Below, one piece after another: positions 21,401-34,830 of a stretch of 64,000 bases of DNA (the stretch's first letter is position 1; every line of letters starts with the position of its first letter). The notes beneath the pieces are model-generated. The model was not told where the DNA came from, made no database searches, and worked only from the letters and a program-made list of their open reading frames with translations. Both the position numbers and the translations under genes were made by a program. Source of the stretch: Candida dubliniensis CD36 (Eukaryota > Ascomycota > Pichiomycetes > Serinales > Debaryomycetaceae); NCBI RefSeq assembly GCF_000026945.1, contig NC_012862.1, positions 1,604,501 through 1,668,500 of the forward strand, written 5' to 3'.

Positions 21401-24400
21401 AATGATTGAATAGAAAGGCAAAGGCAAAGCAAGTTCAAATTTTGTTGAAGTTGGTTAATTATATTTTTTTTTTTTTTCAGAGTTGTGAAACAATGCAAAG
21501 TTTTATCACAAAACTTGATTATGTATAATATATATATTCTAAAACAAGATAATTTCTGAAACATAACAACTTTAAACCAATAGTTTTGTTATTTAATCTT
21601 TTCACAAATTATAAATAGAATCTATAATGATCTCTATTAGTTTCCCACAATTTTTTTTTTTTTTTTGACCCCTGCTTTTTAATTATGGTTTCAATTGAAA
21701 ATTAGCTATGATGTTTCAGAATCTGCTGGTAGAAAACACGAAACACTAGTATTACATAGCAAAAAAAAAGAAAAAGAAACAAAAGTACTCTCATCAACAG
21801 TATCATCAAACCCCGTCCGGGAAAAGAAAAACAATACGTTGATTACGAAAGCCTAGACAAATGAATTATTAAAAGTCAAATTTCACTTGATCTTTGATTT
21901 TTTTTAGTTTTTTTTTTTTTTTTGCAACTTAACGGTTTTGTGTTACCGTTTTGTGCATAAAGACGCCTCCAAAAATCTAGTTTTAATTAATATTCTGTTT
22001 CAAGAAATTAATTCAAAATAAATCGTTATTTAATGAATTAGATATACAACTTATCCGAGAAGGGTTTTTTTTCTTAATACCCATTTTTATCTAGAATAAA
22101 ATTGGTATTTTGGGAACCTCTCCTATATGATGATGATAATACCTTTCAAAATCAGTCTAGATACAATTTTTTGTAATTTTTTCAGGTAGAATTAATGCAA
22201 AATCAACTATATGATGATCTATATTAAAATGAATTGCTCTTCCAATGAAATATTATAGAATAAAATAGGACAACCCCCCAAAGCAGTCGTGTAAGATATA
22301 ACAAATATCAACATTATAAAACTGCAGCACATCTTTGCAACAGTTATGGTAGCCTCTTGGAAACAACCACATGCTCTATGCACCAAATATTAACCACATC
22401 TTGTCTTTTTTTGAAGTAAAGTTCAAAAATTGGCAAAGGCAATCAAAGCGATTGTTCATTGTTGAATGTCCTAGCAACACTAATATCTAGCCATATACCA
22501 AAAGCAAATAAAAACTGCCTTCCAAGTGGATTTACATAAGTTGGATCTGTACGAACAATAACACAGCAAACAATGAGTTATGTATATTATTTTATCCTTC
22601 TGATTAATATCATCAGTCCGTCCAAAAAAAAAAAAAACACAACCAATTGGTGAAGGAGACAATTTTGATGATTTGAGGAAGTACATCTACCATAGTGTAA
22701 TCAATATTGATCTAGGTGATTTAATAGTAGGGGTGGGGGGATGACCAACAATTCTAGACCTTTTCTTATCCAAAATTCAAGATTGAAAGATCTTTCCCAA
22801 GCTTAGAAAAATATATTTTATGGCTTATTGTTATCGTGACATGACACTTGGAAAAATAACACAATCTTATTAAGTCCAAGAAAATTTCTTTGTTCATTTT
22901 TGTATGGTGTCCAAAAGATAAATGGCGTTATACAATAATACTGTAATTGTTTGGATATAACATAAATGATAACCTCTTCCTATAACAAAGAATCTTTTTT
23001 TAGTCTCTTGAAATATTCCTTAAAGACAAAGTAGAGGTTTATTCCATAGCAGGAAAAAAAAAAAAATCAACAGTAAATAACTGACGATTATTGTGTCGTG
23101 GGGTCATTTTTTCTTCTTCTTTTTTCCTTGATTTAACCCCATTTTATAATCGTCAGGAGCTCAATTATAACAAAACACTATTACCTCCATAAGCCACCTT
23201 AAACTATCACCAGGCGTTAGTTTTGCCATACTTTTTCTTTTTTTTATTTCCGTTTTTGTAAGCTATTGTTTTTTTTTTTTTTTCACTAATCCTTATAGAC
23301 ACCGAATGAATTGTTTCTAGTCGGAACAAATATCCGACTATTGTAATGTGTAAAGAATAAATGAAAACAATAGCCATGTCGAAGAATGTATTATTGTTAC
23401 TTCTAATATCCTTTATAGTTCAATTTTGCCTAATGACAAAGATCCATAAAGGCTTATATCACAAAATTTGAACTATATCCATTACAATTACAATTTGTAC
23501 CCACCTGACTTACTTTATACTAAGAAAAAAAAAAAAGAGGAACCAAGAATTTTCTGATTTCCTTTTCTTTAAGATTCGTACCGAAGCGAGTTGTCGTTGA
23601 AGCAGGTCATGAAATAAGTGTAGAGAGTACAATGAAATTGTTCAATAACGTGAATTGGGGTGAATAAGGGAGAAAGTTGAAATCACTGAATCAAATAGCT
23701 CGCTTGGGTTTACCTTGCGCTAAACTAATAGCCAGTCTATGTTGACATTTTCTTCAGTTGGTGTTTTGTTGAATATGGTAAAAGAGTTGTTTTTACATCA
23801 ACATATTCTGTCTACTATTTACTGTTATTAAAGCAAGATTTAGTCAAGTATAACTAAATCAGCCTGTAATTGCACTTTCAATATTTGATTAGTAATTACT
23901 TCTTTGAGGGTTTTTTTTTTTCCTGTCTCGCTAAATATGTGTGTAAATGTTTGCACAAGAATCCAAGAAACATCCATCGGTTTAGATACACCAGTAGATG
24001 ACTTCTATAATACAACCACACAAGGGGAATAAACTTAACAGAACTTTTCAACCATCTCTGTTTACCCAATTTCCGGCAGGTATAGACGAGGTTGTTCCCA
24101 CACTCATGCAATGGTTTGCTTCCTACTGCATGAAACAAACAAAAAGAAAAAAACCTGTCATAAGTAGGATATGTGGACAATTAAATGGTTGTGTATTATA
24201 TGTTCGGTTGATTAACTTTATTATAACATTTTCACAGAGTAAAACTAAATTGAATAATATTATCTATCAACTATAACGATTTATCATCATTTAGTTCTCT
24301 AAGTTCTTCTTTATCAGTTTAATCCACAACTATCAATCACCTGCTTCTTTTTTTTTTTTTCCTTCTCACTTGCGTATTCCTCTAAATCAGCAAAGTAAAA

Positions 24401-25870
24401 ACTGCAAAATCTAAACACAACTAATAAAAAAAAAAAAAAACTGGAAATGCAAGTCTATCCAACTCCCTCATTCTCGGCCATAATTCCGTAAATGCAAATA
24501 TGAAGAGTTTATATAGTCAAGAAATTAGGTCAGCACCTACTAAAAACAGTTGTGGTTCGATAATAGTGTATATCGTTTTTTTAGTTTCTGATGATGAGAT
24601 GAAAGTACTCAAAAAGCATTTTCAGAGAAAGCTCCAGATTTGTTTTTGATTATTCGATATATTTTCTTGTATTTCCATTCTTTGTCAACAGTCAAAGAAT
24701 TAAAACAAGCCATTCTGCTTTTTGTGTTCTCAAACATATGAAACTTCATATTGCCTAAATTCTTCTTTGGGATATGTGAGGATTCTTTCTTTGTCTCTTT
24801 CCTTTCTTTGTGTTCTAACTCTTTCAATTTTGCACTCTGTATTTTGCTTGCTATTACTATTTACAAAAAAAAAAAAAAAACCATTCAGTTTTGTCTAGAA
24901 GAAACCAGAGGGGAGGGGGAAGGGGGATGAAAGTAAGATATTACTAAATACATTAACAGTAAGCCATGAGATGGTGGAAGAAATAAAACTATAAATAGTC
25001 TATCTGATTTCTGACATGAAAAATATTTTTCTTTCTTAATCGGTTATACTGTTATATTGCAAGTCAATTTATCAATACATAAAGTTTCTTCACCAGGTCA
25101 TTAGCCAATACTGTTAAGAATTTGTTTAAATCGATAGAACAAAACTACGAGGACCAGTTTAAATACCCTGATTTAAATTATTTCAACATCAATCCTTTTA
25201 TTTCGGTCGTGCAAAAAGTAGTCTTTGATTAATAAGTTCACGACTACCTCACTCCCACTCCCTCCCCCCTTCCATTAGTTAAAGAGTATTGATTAGTCAG
25301 CGCACTTTTTAATATTTCAATCAAGTCCTTGAAGTAGTTATACAAATACAGTTGCTGGTAGATTAACTTCTGTCTACAAATAGCTGCTAATTCTTGCTTT
25401 GTTTTTTTCATTTACGAACTCATTTGGTATAAGCTTTTTTTTTTTCTTTTCTTTATATCATTGTGATTGTGATTGTGATTGTGCTTGTTATTGTTATTGT
25501 TGAAGCCTATTGTTAGTTATATCACCATTGAAAAAACAGTGGGTGGAAAAGAGAGAGAGACAAAAAAAAATAGAATATTAATTGCCGCAACTTTTTCACT
25601 TTATAGCCGAGTGGTTTTGCATAAATAATAATTCTCAAACAAAAAGAGAATTCGGATAATTCGAATTAGCTTACCTCCGTGGCTAACACAAATTTACACC
25701 AAAAAAAAACGGTCATAATTATAATACTAATAACACCCCCAACTATTTTATTTTTTTTTTTTTCGTTTTCTTCCTTGTTTTCTTTTTCCAATTTCCAATT
25801 TCCAATTTCCTTTATTAATATTACCTTTATTCAATCCTTGCTTTTTATTTTTTTTTTGTTTTTGCCCAAT
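18433..25870. other. 7.4-kb ORF-free region between tRNA-Trp and FCR1
   Basis: No ORF above about 95 codons is present, and none of the short ones looks like a conserved gene. It holds many A/T homopolymers (for example near 18960, 21470, 21655, 22625, 24348, 24428 and 24863), G-runs near 19958, 21270, 22732 and 24910, a (TTGTGA) repeat near 25460-25480, and a possible copia-type integrase fragment at 19608-19820. The part near FCR1 is probably a long regulatory region. I cannot assign the rest. Confidence 0.5.
19608..19820 (-). pseudogene. Possible Ty1/copia-type integrase core fragment (relic)
   Basis: A 70-codon stretch reads LPLPRYTKSYYFIVDYST, then KKLRDNIIGFIGRSIHQ. It resembles the first part of a Ty1/copia integrase catalytic core, where a Tyr/Phe-rich strand leads to the first catalytic Asp (family pattern LPxxxxSYFI.F.D..T) and a helix ending in FI..Q follows. 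Here the Asp is in FIVDYST. Downstream on the minus strand the frame is soon closed by stops and no second Asp motif is clear. A 73-codon ORF at 20163-20384 on the same strand lies where upstream element sequence would be, but I do not recognise it. The resemblance was judged by eye. Confidence 0.42.
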
Positions 25871-27457
25871 ATGTCTGATGATCATTCAACTCATTCTCAT
25901 ACCCAAGGACTTCACCATATCAAGAAGAAACGGGTCGGAAAAGCGTGCGATTCGTGCCGGATCAAAAAAACTAAATGTGACAGTAAGAAACCTTGCAACA
26001 GATGTACATTGGACAACAAGATTTGTGTTTTCACCGAAAAGAAGAAGACCAAAGAGAAGAAACATCCATCTGGTTATGTTGAGCTTTTAGAAGCAAGATT
26101 AGATATATTGACTAGACTGTTGGAAAAACTTATTGAGTTGTCACGACCACATTTACAGTTTATTGATGAAATAATTACCGAAGAAAAACTTGTGGATCAA
26201 GATAGACCTTCTCCTTCTTCATCGTCACCAAATTCATCTTCTGGTGATCATGAAGATGTTAAAGAACAGAGTACGGCAAGTGTTGTTCCTATAAACAAAG
26301 TCGTCACATATTTAATCAAAGAACAAGGTTTATTGAAAAATATACCCCTTGAGTGGGAACAAGGAACTGAGATTGCTGCTAATTTCGACCCCAATAAAAA
26401 TTTAAAACTATCATCAAGATTATTTGCCGAACATAATGGTGAAACGTTTGTTGGTTCTCCAGTAACATCTCCTCAACAAATGCCAACTAATAACCCTTTA
26501 AGAAGAACCTCAATATTTAGAGAAGATTTGGAATCTCCTTCAAGTGATCATTACAATGAACTGATTTTTTCTCAATCAAATGATGAACCTTATATCAAGC
26601 AAGAGCCTAATTCAGACCAGTTTTCCAAAGGGACAATGTCATTACAGAAACAACAACAACAACATCAACAACAACAGCAAACATTGAACCAATTTTCCCT
26701 CAATACTTTTCGTGACATATCAGACGTTGAAAGTGATTCTTCCAACAAAGAAGACGGATTGAATTCTGGATCAGTATCTCCACCAACATACAATTATAGA
26801 TCATTTTCATTGTTTTCTGATAGTAATGGTGAACCAATTTTGGGTAAAACTTCATCATTATCATCTTTGACTAATAAATATGAAAATCATTCACTTTCTT
26901 CACCACAAACTGCCATAAATCCAGTATTCAATAATTCAAATACTGGACCAATCTTTGCTACATTAAGACGCAATTCATCTTCACATTCTCAAAAAACTCT
27001 TGGATCTATACAAGTTCAACAAAAACCAAAAGGTAGTGTTCATAAACCAGTACATAATCATTCTAGAGTTTCATCATTTGATAAACGAATGGAATCTACA
27101 GCTAATGCTGTTGTTGCTACTGCAGCAACAGCAGCAGCAGTTTCTGGTTCTGGTTCAGTTCAACTACTACAGAATACAACTCAATCCAATCTTACACAAT
27201 TGGATACTAATCAAAACAATAATTATTTAAGAGATAATCGTAAGAACAATAATAATATTGATGGTTTAAGTTTTGGTGATCCCAATTTTGTACAATCATT
27301 AAGTCCTTCTGATGATGCTATTGTGTATCCTACAAATCAATTCACTAATAGACCGGCAACAGTATCAAATTTTGGTGGTGGGTTAGATGTGTTGGTGGAT
27401 AATTCATTTGATCCTTTCTTCAATAATAATAGTAATCCATTTATGGGGAAGTTCTAA
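25871..27457 (+). CDS. FCR1: Zn(2)-Cys(6) transcription factor Fcr1
   Basis: This 528-residue regulator carries an N-terminal zinc cluster with Cys at residues 26, 29, 36, 42, 45 and 52 (CDSCRIKKTKC, then PCNRC). A basic linker KKKTKEKK and a short coiled-coil-like dimerisation stretch (YVELLEARLDILTRLLEKL) follow. The rest is Ser/Asn/Gln-rich, with a polyQ/His run near residues 259-275. C. albicans Fcr1 is a negative regulator of azole resistance; the match rests on the zinc-cluster sequence, size and neighbours. I start at 25871 because the 64 codons upstream in frame are poly-Phe/Ile encoded by T-tracts and no Met precedes them closely. A 7.4-kb ORF-free region lies upstream. Confidence 0.85.
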   Translation: MSDDHSTHSHTQGLHHIKKKRVGKACDSCRIKKTKCDSKKPCNRCTLDNKICVFTEKKKTKEKKHPSGYVELLEARLDILTRLLEKLIELSRPHLQFIDEIITEEKLVDQDRPSPSSSSPNSSSGDHEDVKEQSTASVVPINKVVTYLIKEQGLLKNIPLEWEQGTEIAANFDPNKNLKLSSRLFAEHNGETFVGSPVTSPQQMPTNNPLRRTSIFREDLESPSSDHYNELIFSQSNDEPYIKQEPNSDQFSKGTMSLQKQQQQHQQQQQTLNQFSLNTFRDISDVESDSSNKEDGLNSGSVSPPTYNYRSFSLFSDSNGEPILGKTSSLSSLTNKYENHSLSSPQTAINPVFNNSNTGPIFATLRRNSSSHSQKTLGSIQVQQKPKGSVHKPVHNHSRVSSFDKRMESTANAVVATAATAAAVSGSGSVQLLQNTTQSNLTQLDTNQNNNYLRDNRKNNNNIDGLSFGDPNFVQSLSPSDDAIVYPTNQFTNRPATVSNFGGGLDVLVDNSFDPFFNNNSNPFMGKF

Positions 27458-29957
27458 GACTACGACAACGACAACAACAGATTTGGGATTACTAAATAAA
27501 TGGAAGAATTTCCATTCTTTATTATTTATGGTATATTGTTTTTCTTTTTAAATGTTTTCGATCATCTGGTTATGTTCAGGCTATATGTATATATTGTGTC
27601 TTCTTTTTTTTTTTAATGCTGTTTTGTTTCAATTATTGTTTTATTTCTGTATTGTTTAGTTTTTTTGTTTTTTTTTGTTTAATTTGTCTTAGGTTTAGCT
27701 ATTATGATTGCTGTTTCACTTGATGAAGATGAAGATGATGATATTATATTATATCTATTTCCATAGTTTGATTTAACTAATAGAATATTTTTTTTTTTTT
27801 GTTAATATCTTTTACATTTACAAGCTAATCTTGATTTACTAAAATTTATGTAAAGTTACGCCTAGTTTTTTAATCTTAATTGCAAACCCCTCTTGCCAGT
27901 TGATGTCTAACTTTTTACTCAAAATATTTGAAATCTGTTGAAAGTTTAAAAATAATACAGGACAATGACTTTTTGAATTGTGGTTAGTGGTCAATGGACT
28001 ATATGGAATGTTACAATGTGTCAAACTAATGGATTAGTAACAATGATTAGTAAGATTTGTGTTAATAATAATACACTGGAAGAGGATTGAAAAACATTAA
28101 TTAATTTTATATTTTCCACTACGTAAGTTAGAATTGGATAATTAAAAAATAACCCAAATTATACTATCCCCACCCACCCAGCCATTAATTTTTGATAGTC
28201 ATCATGACAATACAAGGCTGAACACACACACACACACACACTTTAAGGATTATTATTTCTGTCTAAATTGAACGTAAACGTAAATGTAAATGAAAATAAC
28301 CTGAAAGCAATCTATCTTCCGTCATTACTTCTACATTGACTTAAGAATATTCAAAAAGAAGAAAAAAAGAAAAGGTGCTGTAAACCTAACCTTATTAGAG
28401 ATATTTATTGTCTTGTCTTTTTTATTTTAGGTTCCAAAAGATTTTTGCAAGATGGTTGCTGTTTAATTTACGAATAATCCAACCAACAATAACGATTCAA
28501 TTACTACTACTGCTCCTGCTGCTGCTTTCAATCAAAATGGTGTTTCGGAATATTTCGGGAACCATAACGGAACGAAATTTGATTGTGAATCAAATTTTTG
28601 GGATTTATTATATCAACAACAATACCCATTATTATTATTTCCCAAAAAAAAAAACTTCCCTCCCCCCTAATCTAAGGAGGCTCAATCGTGGTTTGTAATT
28701 TATTCAGTATTGTCTTCTCTTTATTATTTTTCGGCAGATAAAGTATATGTAAGTAAGTTAGCAGGTAAGTCTTTATCTTATTAGTCTTTTGTAAAGAACA
28801 AACAAAAGAAAACAATTATGATCTTGAAGTTTCAACATCATCTGACTCAAATATATCTAGATTATCAATACTGTTTAGGTTGTAACTAATTGATTAATGC
28901 TATTCTTGCTCTTTCTTAAAATTACTTGACTAATTACAATGTTTAGTTAAAGTTAGAATCAGTTGAACTTGGTACAAAAAAAGAAGTTTGTTGCATTAAT
29001 ACACACCCACCCACCCACACACACAAATCATGGAGAATAAATGAAGATTATTATTATTGTCTTGTCTTGTCTATCCCGATAAGACAGGGGGGTTCTTCTG
29101 ATCTTTCTTTCCTTCGTTTGTTCTTTTGTTCGCTCAGTGGCTCGCTTAAAATTCAGATTATTTGATTTTTTGATTTCTTGGCCACAAAATTAGTGCCAAT
29201 TCAAGTCCCACCCACCCACACATACACACATACACATAAAATGAAAGGAATTTAAAACAAAAACTGTGGAAATTCTTAATAACTTTTGTGCATTGATCTT
29301 TAGATATATGCACTTTTGAAATATTAAATATGTCTGTATGGACACATCACGAGCTTGGAAACTGAAATTCTAAATATCACCATACCACACTAATTCAACT
29401 TTAACTTAATCTAGTGGGTGTGGACTAATGGTGAACATCCCATTTTTTTTTTTTTAAAGGTGTTGATCTCTTGGGTAGTTGATAATATGATAAGCTTAGG
29501 GTTTTCAGTGAATGGGATATGTTATGGATATTTCTTTTACTAATTTTTGTGTACCCTCTGGCCAGCTTTTCCTTCCCTCCTTTCTTTGAACAATCACTTA
29601 GCACTTTGCAACTCACCGTTTGAAAACCCTTTCTCTAATCTTAAAAAGAGGAGATACATATTTCCCTTTGAAATCAACGTAAATGCATATACTAAATTCA
29701 AATGGTTATCATTTCATTTCATTTTATGTTATCGTTACTGCATAATTTAACACTGTATCGTTTCGAGTATACTTTATTGTCAATCTTTCGTGAAAGTTAC
29801 ACTTTTTTTTGGTCCACTTTTTGCAACAAATTTTCTCTAATAATTTACTAACAAGTTATTTTCATTCATTTACTATATAGATTGTTCAAGAAAAAGAAAA
29901 AAAAAAAATTAAAACAAATTGTAAACATAATAATCATAGGGAAAACCAAAAGTCTAT
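27458..29957. other. Convergent intergenic region FCR1-aldo-keto reductase
   Basis: These 2.5 kb lie between two gene 3' ends, which is long for a convergent gap. They hold T-tracts (27607, 27790), CA-rich microsatellites (28221-28241, 29000-29027, 29208-29238) and a CT/TG leucine-coding repeat near 28500-28530. Short ORFs at 28408-28698 and 29547-29750 lack protein signatures. TACTAAC at 29847-29853 with an AG 27 bases later looks like a branch point and 3' splice site on the plus strand, but I found no convincing exons. An unannotated non-coding transcript is possible. Confidence 0.4.
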
Positions 29958-30827
29958 CTATGGAGCATCAGTACATTCCCAATCTGTTGGTTCATAAGCA
30001 TCAGGTTGATCAATTGCTTTAATTTCTTCATTAGTCAATTCAAAATCATCAACAGAAAGATTTTCCTTCAATCGTGATGGGGTTTTCGTCTTTGGTAATG
30101 GTATATAACCTTTTTGTAATGACCATTTAATCAATACTTGAGCTGCTGATTTATTATATTTTTGCATGATTTGTTGGAATTCAGTATTATTGGTTTGCAA
30201 TTTATGACCATGAGTCAATGGAGCATAAGCTTCAACATTGATACCTTTATTTAAACACCAAGTGGCCAAATCTTGTCTCATACACCAAGGACTAATTTCA
30301 ATTTGATTGACAGCTGGAGGAATGGTTGAATTTGTTAATAATTCTTCAATGTGATGTTTACCATAATTAGAAACCCCAATGTTTTTAATCCATCCTTTTT
30401 CAACGGCATCTTGTAAAACTTTCCAACTCTCTAAACGTTTTGTCTTACCTGGTAATGGAGAATGAATTAATAATAAATCAATATATTCTAATTTATCACC
30501 AACTTGAGCCATCATGGTTGAAATGGCTTGTTTGGTACTTGAAGTACCCAATTGACTATTCCAAAGCTTTGTTGTGTAAAAAAACTCAGATCGTGGTATA
30601 TTAGGGTTTTCTCGTAAAAATTTACTTATCCCTTCAATAACTTCTTCTTCATTTCCATATAATACAGCAGTATCAAAATGACGATATCCAACCTTACAAG
30701 CCTCATAAACTACCGAAACTGTTTTGTTTCTTGGAATATCATAACATCCTAATCCAATTGATGGAATGGTATGGCCAGAATTGAGTTTGATTAACCTGTA
30801 TGACATTGTGGCTTTCTTTTTGGACAA
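29958..30827 (-). CDS. Aldo-keto reductase (YJR096W/YDL124W type)
   Basis: This 289-residue NADPH-dependent oxidoreductase of the AKR superfamily reduces carbonyl compounds; the substrate cannot be read from the sequence. The catalytic tetrad is visible: Asp in RHFDTAVLYGNE, Tyr in the same block, Lys in TTKLWN, and His in LLLIHSPLPG. The cofactor region KWSLQKGYIPLPKTKTPSR is typical. Length matches the small yeast AKRs (about 280-310). Translation could also start at the second Met (30806, MSYRLIKLNSG), which lies where family N-termini begin; the first seven residues are a basic leader. It is divergent from TDH3. Confidence 0.88.
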   Translation of the reverse strand: MSKKKATMSYRLIKLNSGHTIPSIGLGCYDIPRNKTVSVVYEACKVGYRHFDTAVLYGNEEEVIEGISKFLRENPNIPRSEFFYTTKLWNSQLGTSSTKQAISTMMAQVGDKLEYIDLLLIHSPLPGKTKRLESWKVLQDAVEKGWIKNIGVSNYGKHHIEELLTNSTIPPAVNQIEISPWCMRQDLATWCLNKGINVEAYAPLTHGHKLQTNNTEFQQIMQKYNKSAAQVLIKWSLQKGYIPLPKTKTPSRLKENLSVDDFELTNEEIKAIDQPDAYEPTDWECTDAP

Positions 30828-33394
<2,567 letters not shown>

Positions 33395-33710
33395 AGTAAA
33401 ACCAGACTTTGATTTTAGTTTTATTTGATTGAAGTTGTATAATGAAGTTTTGAAATATCTACATAAGAGAGATTATTGATGTTTTTTTTTTTTGCTTTTA
33501 TAGTGTTTACAGTTATAAATAAAAAATATCATTATCTGGAAATATATATAAATGCAAAAAAGAAGAATTATTATGATTGTGTAAGAAGAGCGCGGCCATA
33601 ATATTTTGATCTTGAATCTAATTTATTTTATTTTTTTTTTTTTTCAACTATAAACAAATCACATCTATATCCTTTTTCTACTTCCATCGCCCCGTTTTTA
33701 CCGAACACCA
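33395..33710. other. Intergenic region TDH3-IML3-like
   Basis: These 316 bases hold the TDH3 3' end and the promoter of the next gene, with T-tracts at about 33482 and 33630 and nothing else I recognise. Confidence 0.5.
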
Positions 33711-34514
33711 ATGTCGCAGGATAGAGATATATCATCGTTGATAATAAATCAAACATTTAAAATCTATAAATCCAATTCATCATTATCATCATCTATAAAA
33801 CTAACTAAAAAGCAATTGGAAAAATTTCGAATTACTCTATGCAAATATTTGTACCAAAGATATCAACAAACTTTACAAGTGGAAGATGATTTACTAGTTC
33901 AATATGAATCATATCGTGATATTGTTCCTGAACTTACTATTTATAACAATTCAATTGAAGAACATTCGCAATACAAAATTCAATATTTAATTATCAAATG
34001 TGCCAATAATCGATTGATTTCTCGTCAAGTGTTTATTTTTGTTAGTAATGATGACGATTTCACTTTGGTATTAAATAGAATCACCAATCACCCAAGTATA
34101 AATGAATATATTTTAGAATTATTAGAAGATATTAATGATTATCCTTTAATTATAAAACCTCTAGATTTGCCTGATTATTTAATCCCCAATTTGGTCGATC
34201 AATTAGGTGACAAATTGGATTCTTTGGGTGATTTACATTTGGTTTATTCTTCTCCAACATCTAATAGATTAAGAAATTTCATCATTGATATTCCGAAAAA
34301 GGATTTACCAAAATTATATAATGATGGGAAACTATATCAAGACATTGTGAAATTTATGTATAATAATACCAAAATAAAATTTGAAAAATTAAGAATAGAA
34401 AAGTTTGTTAATAATTTAATTAATATTGCTAATGATGGGAAATTCAAATTAATAATTAATGATAATCAACTAATATGGTTCTTAATTGAATCTATAAAGT
34501 CATCGTTGCAGTAG
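33711..34514 (+). CDS. IML3: Probable CENP-L/Iml3-like inner kinetochore protein
   Basis: No catalytic motif is visible in these 267 residues, but the C-terminal third lines up well by eye with yeast Iml3 (CENP-L). In Iml3 an LYF..PET...LRQFSIEIPR strand is followed by an AIVPYIYNETGMAVERL helix and a final hydrophobic helix ending in LQSI. Here the matching parts are LVYSSPTSNRLRNFIIDIPK (about residues 179-198), DIVKFMYNNTKIKFEKL (about 212-228) and the last IESI helix. Length is near Iml3 (245). Iml3 dimerises with Chl4/CENP-N in the CCAN at centromeres. The N-terminal half is Ser- and charged-rich and less conserved. The call is from pattern memory, not a profile search. Confidence 0.58.
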   Translation: MSQDRDISSLIINQTFKIYKSNSSLSSSIKLTKKQLEKFRITLCKYLYQRYQQTLQVEDDLLVQYESYRDIVPELTIYNNSIEEHSQYKIQYLIIKCANNRLISRQVFIFVSNDDDFTLVLNRITNHPSINEYILELLEDINDYPLIIKPLDLPDYLIPNLVDQLGDKLDSLGDLHLVYSSPTSNRLRNFIIDIPKKDLPKLYNDGKLYQDIVKFMYNNTKIKFEKLRIEKFVNNLINIANDGKFKLIINDNQLIWFLIESIKSSLQ

Positions 34515-34830
34515 GATATGTGTGTACGTGTGTACATGGGTCAATAGTTGTAGTTGTATTATATGTGCGTGTACAAAGTGATGATTTTTCTTTTATATTT
34601 GCGCGTTGTTGTTTTTTTTTGGTTGTCTGACTTGAAAAAATAACTTACGTGTTCATTCACCTACATTATTTGCTTATAATAGGCGTTTTCTTTTTTTCTC
34701 TCTCTTTACTGTTGAACAATGTGAAAAAAAAAGAACCAGATCTCTATTCATTTCATTCAACCGACTTGTATTTTTATTTTTTTTTTTTTTTTTACAACCA
34801 ATTCATTACAAAAGAAAGACACCAATCAAA
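34515..34830. other. Intergenic region IML3-like-PMT2
   Basis: These 316 bases contain TG-rich sequence after the upstream gene, T-tracts near 34610 and 34775-34793, and an A-rich leader into PMT2. Confidence 0.5.

Noticed and set aside
24900..24930. G-rich tract near 24.9 kb as a quadruplex
   Set aside because: Only three separate runs of three or more G, one short of the motif.
29847..29880. TACTAAC plus downstream TAG, as in an intron 3' end
   Set aside because: No 5' splice site with coding exons on either side; probably chance in AT-rich DNA.
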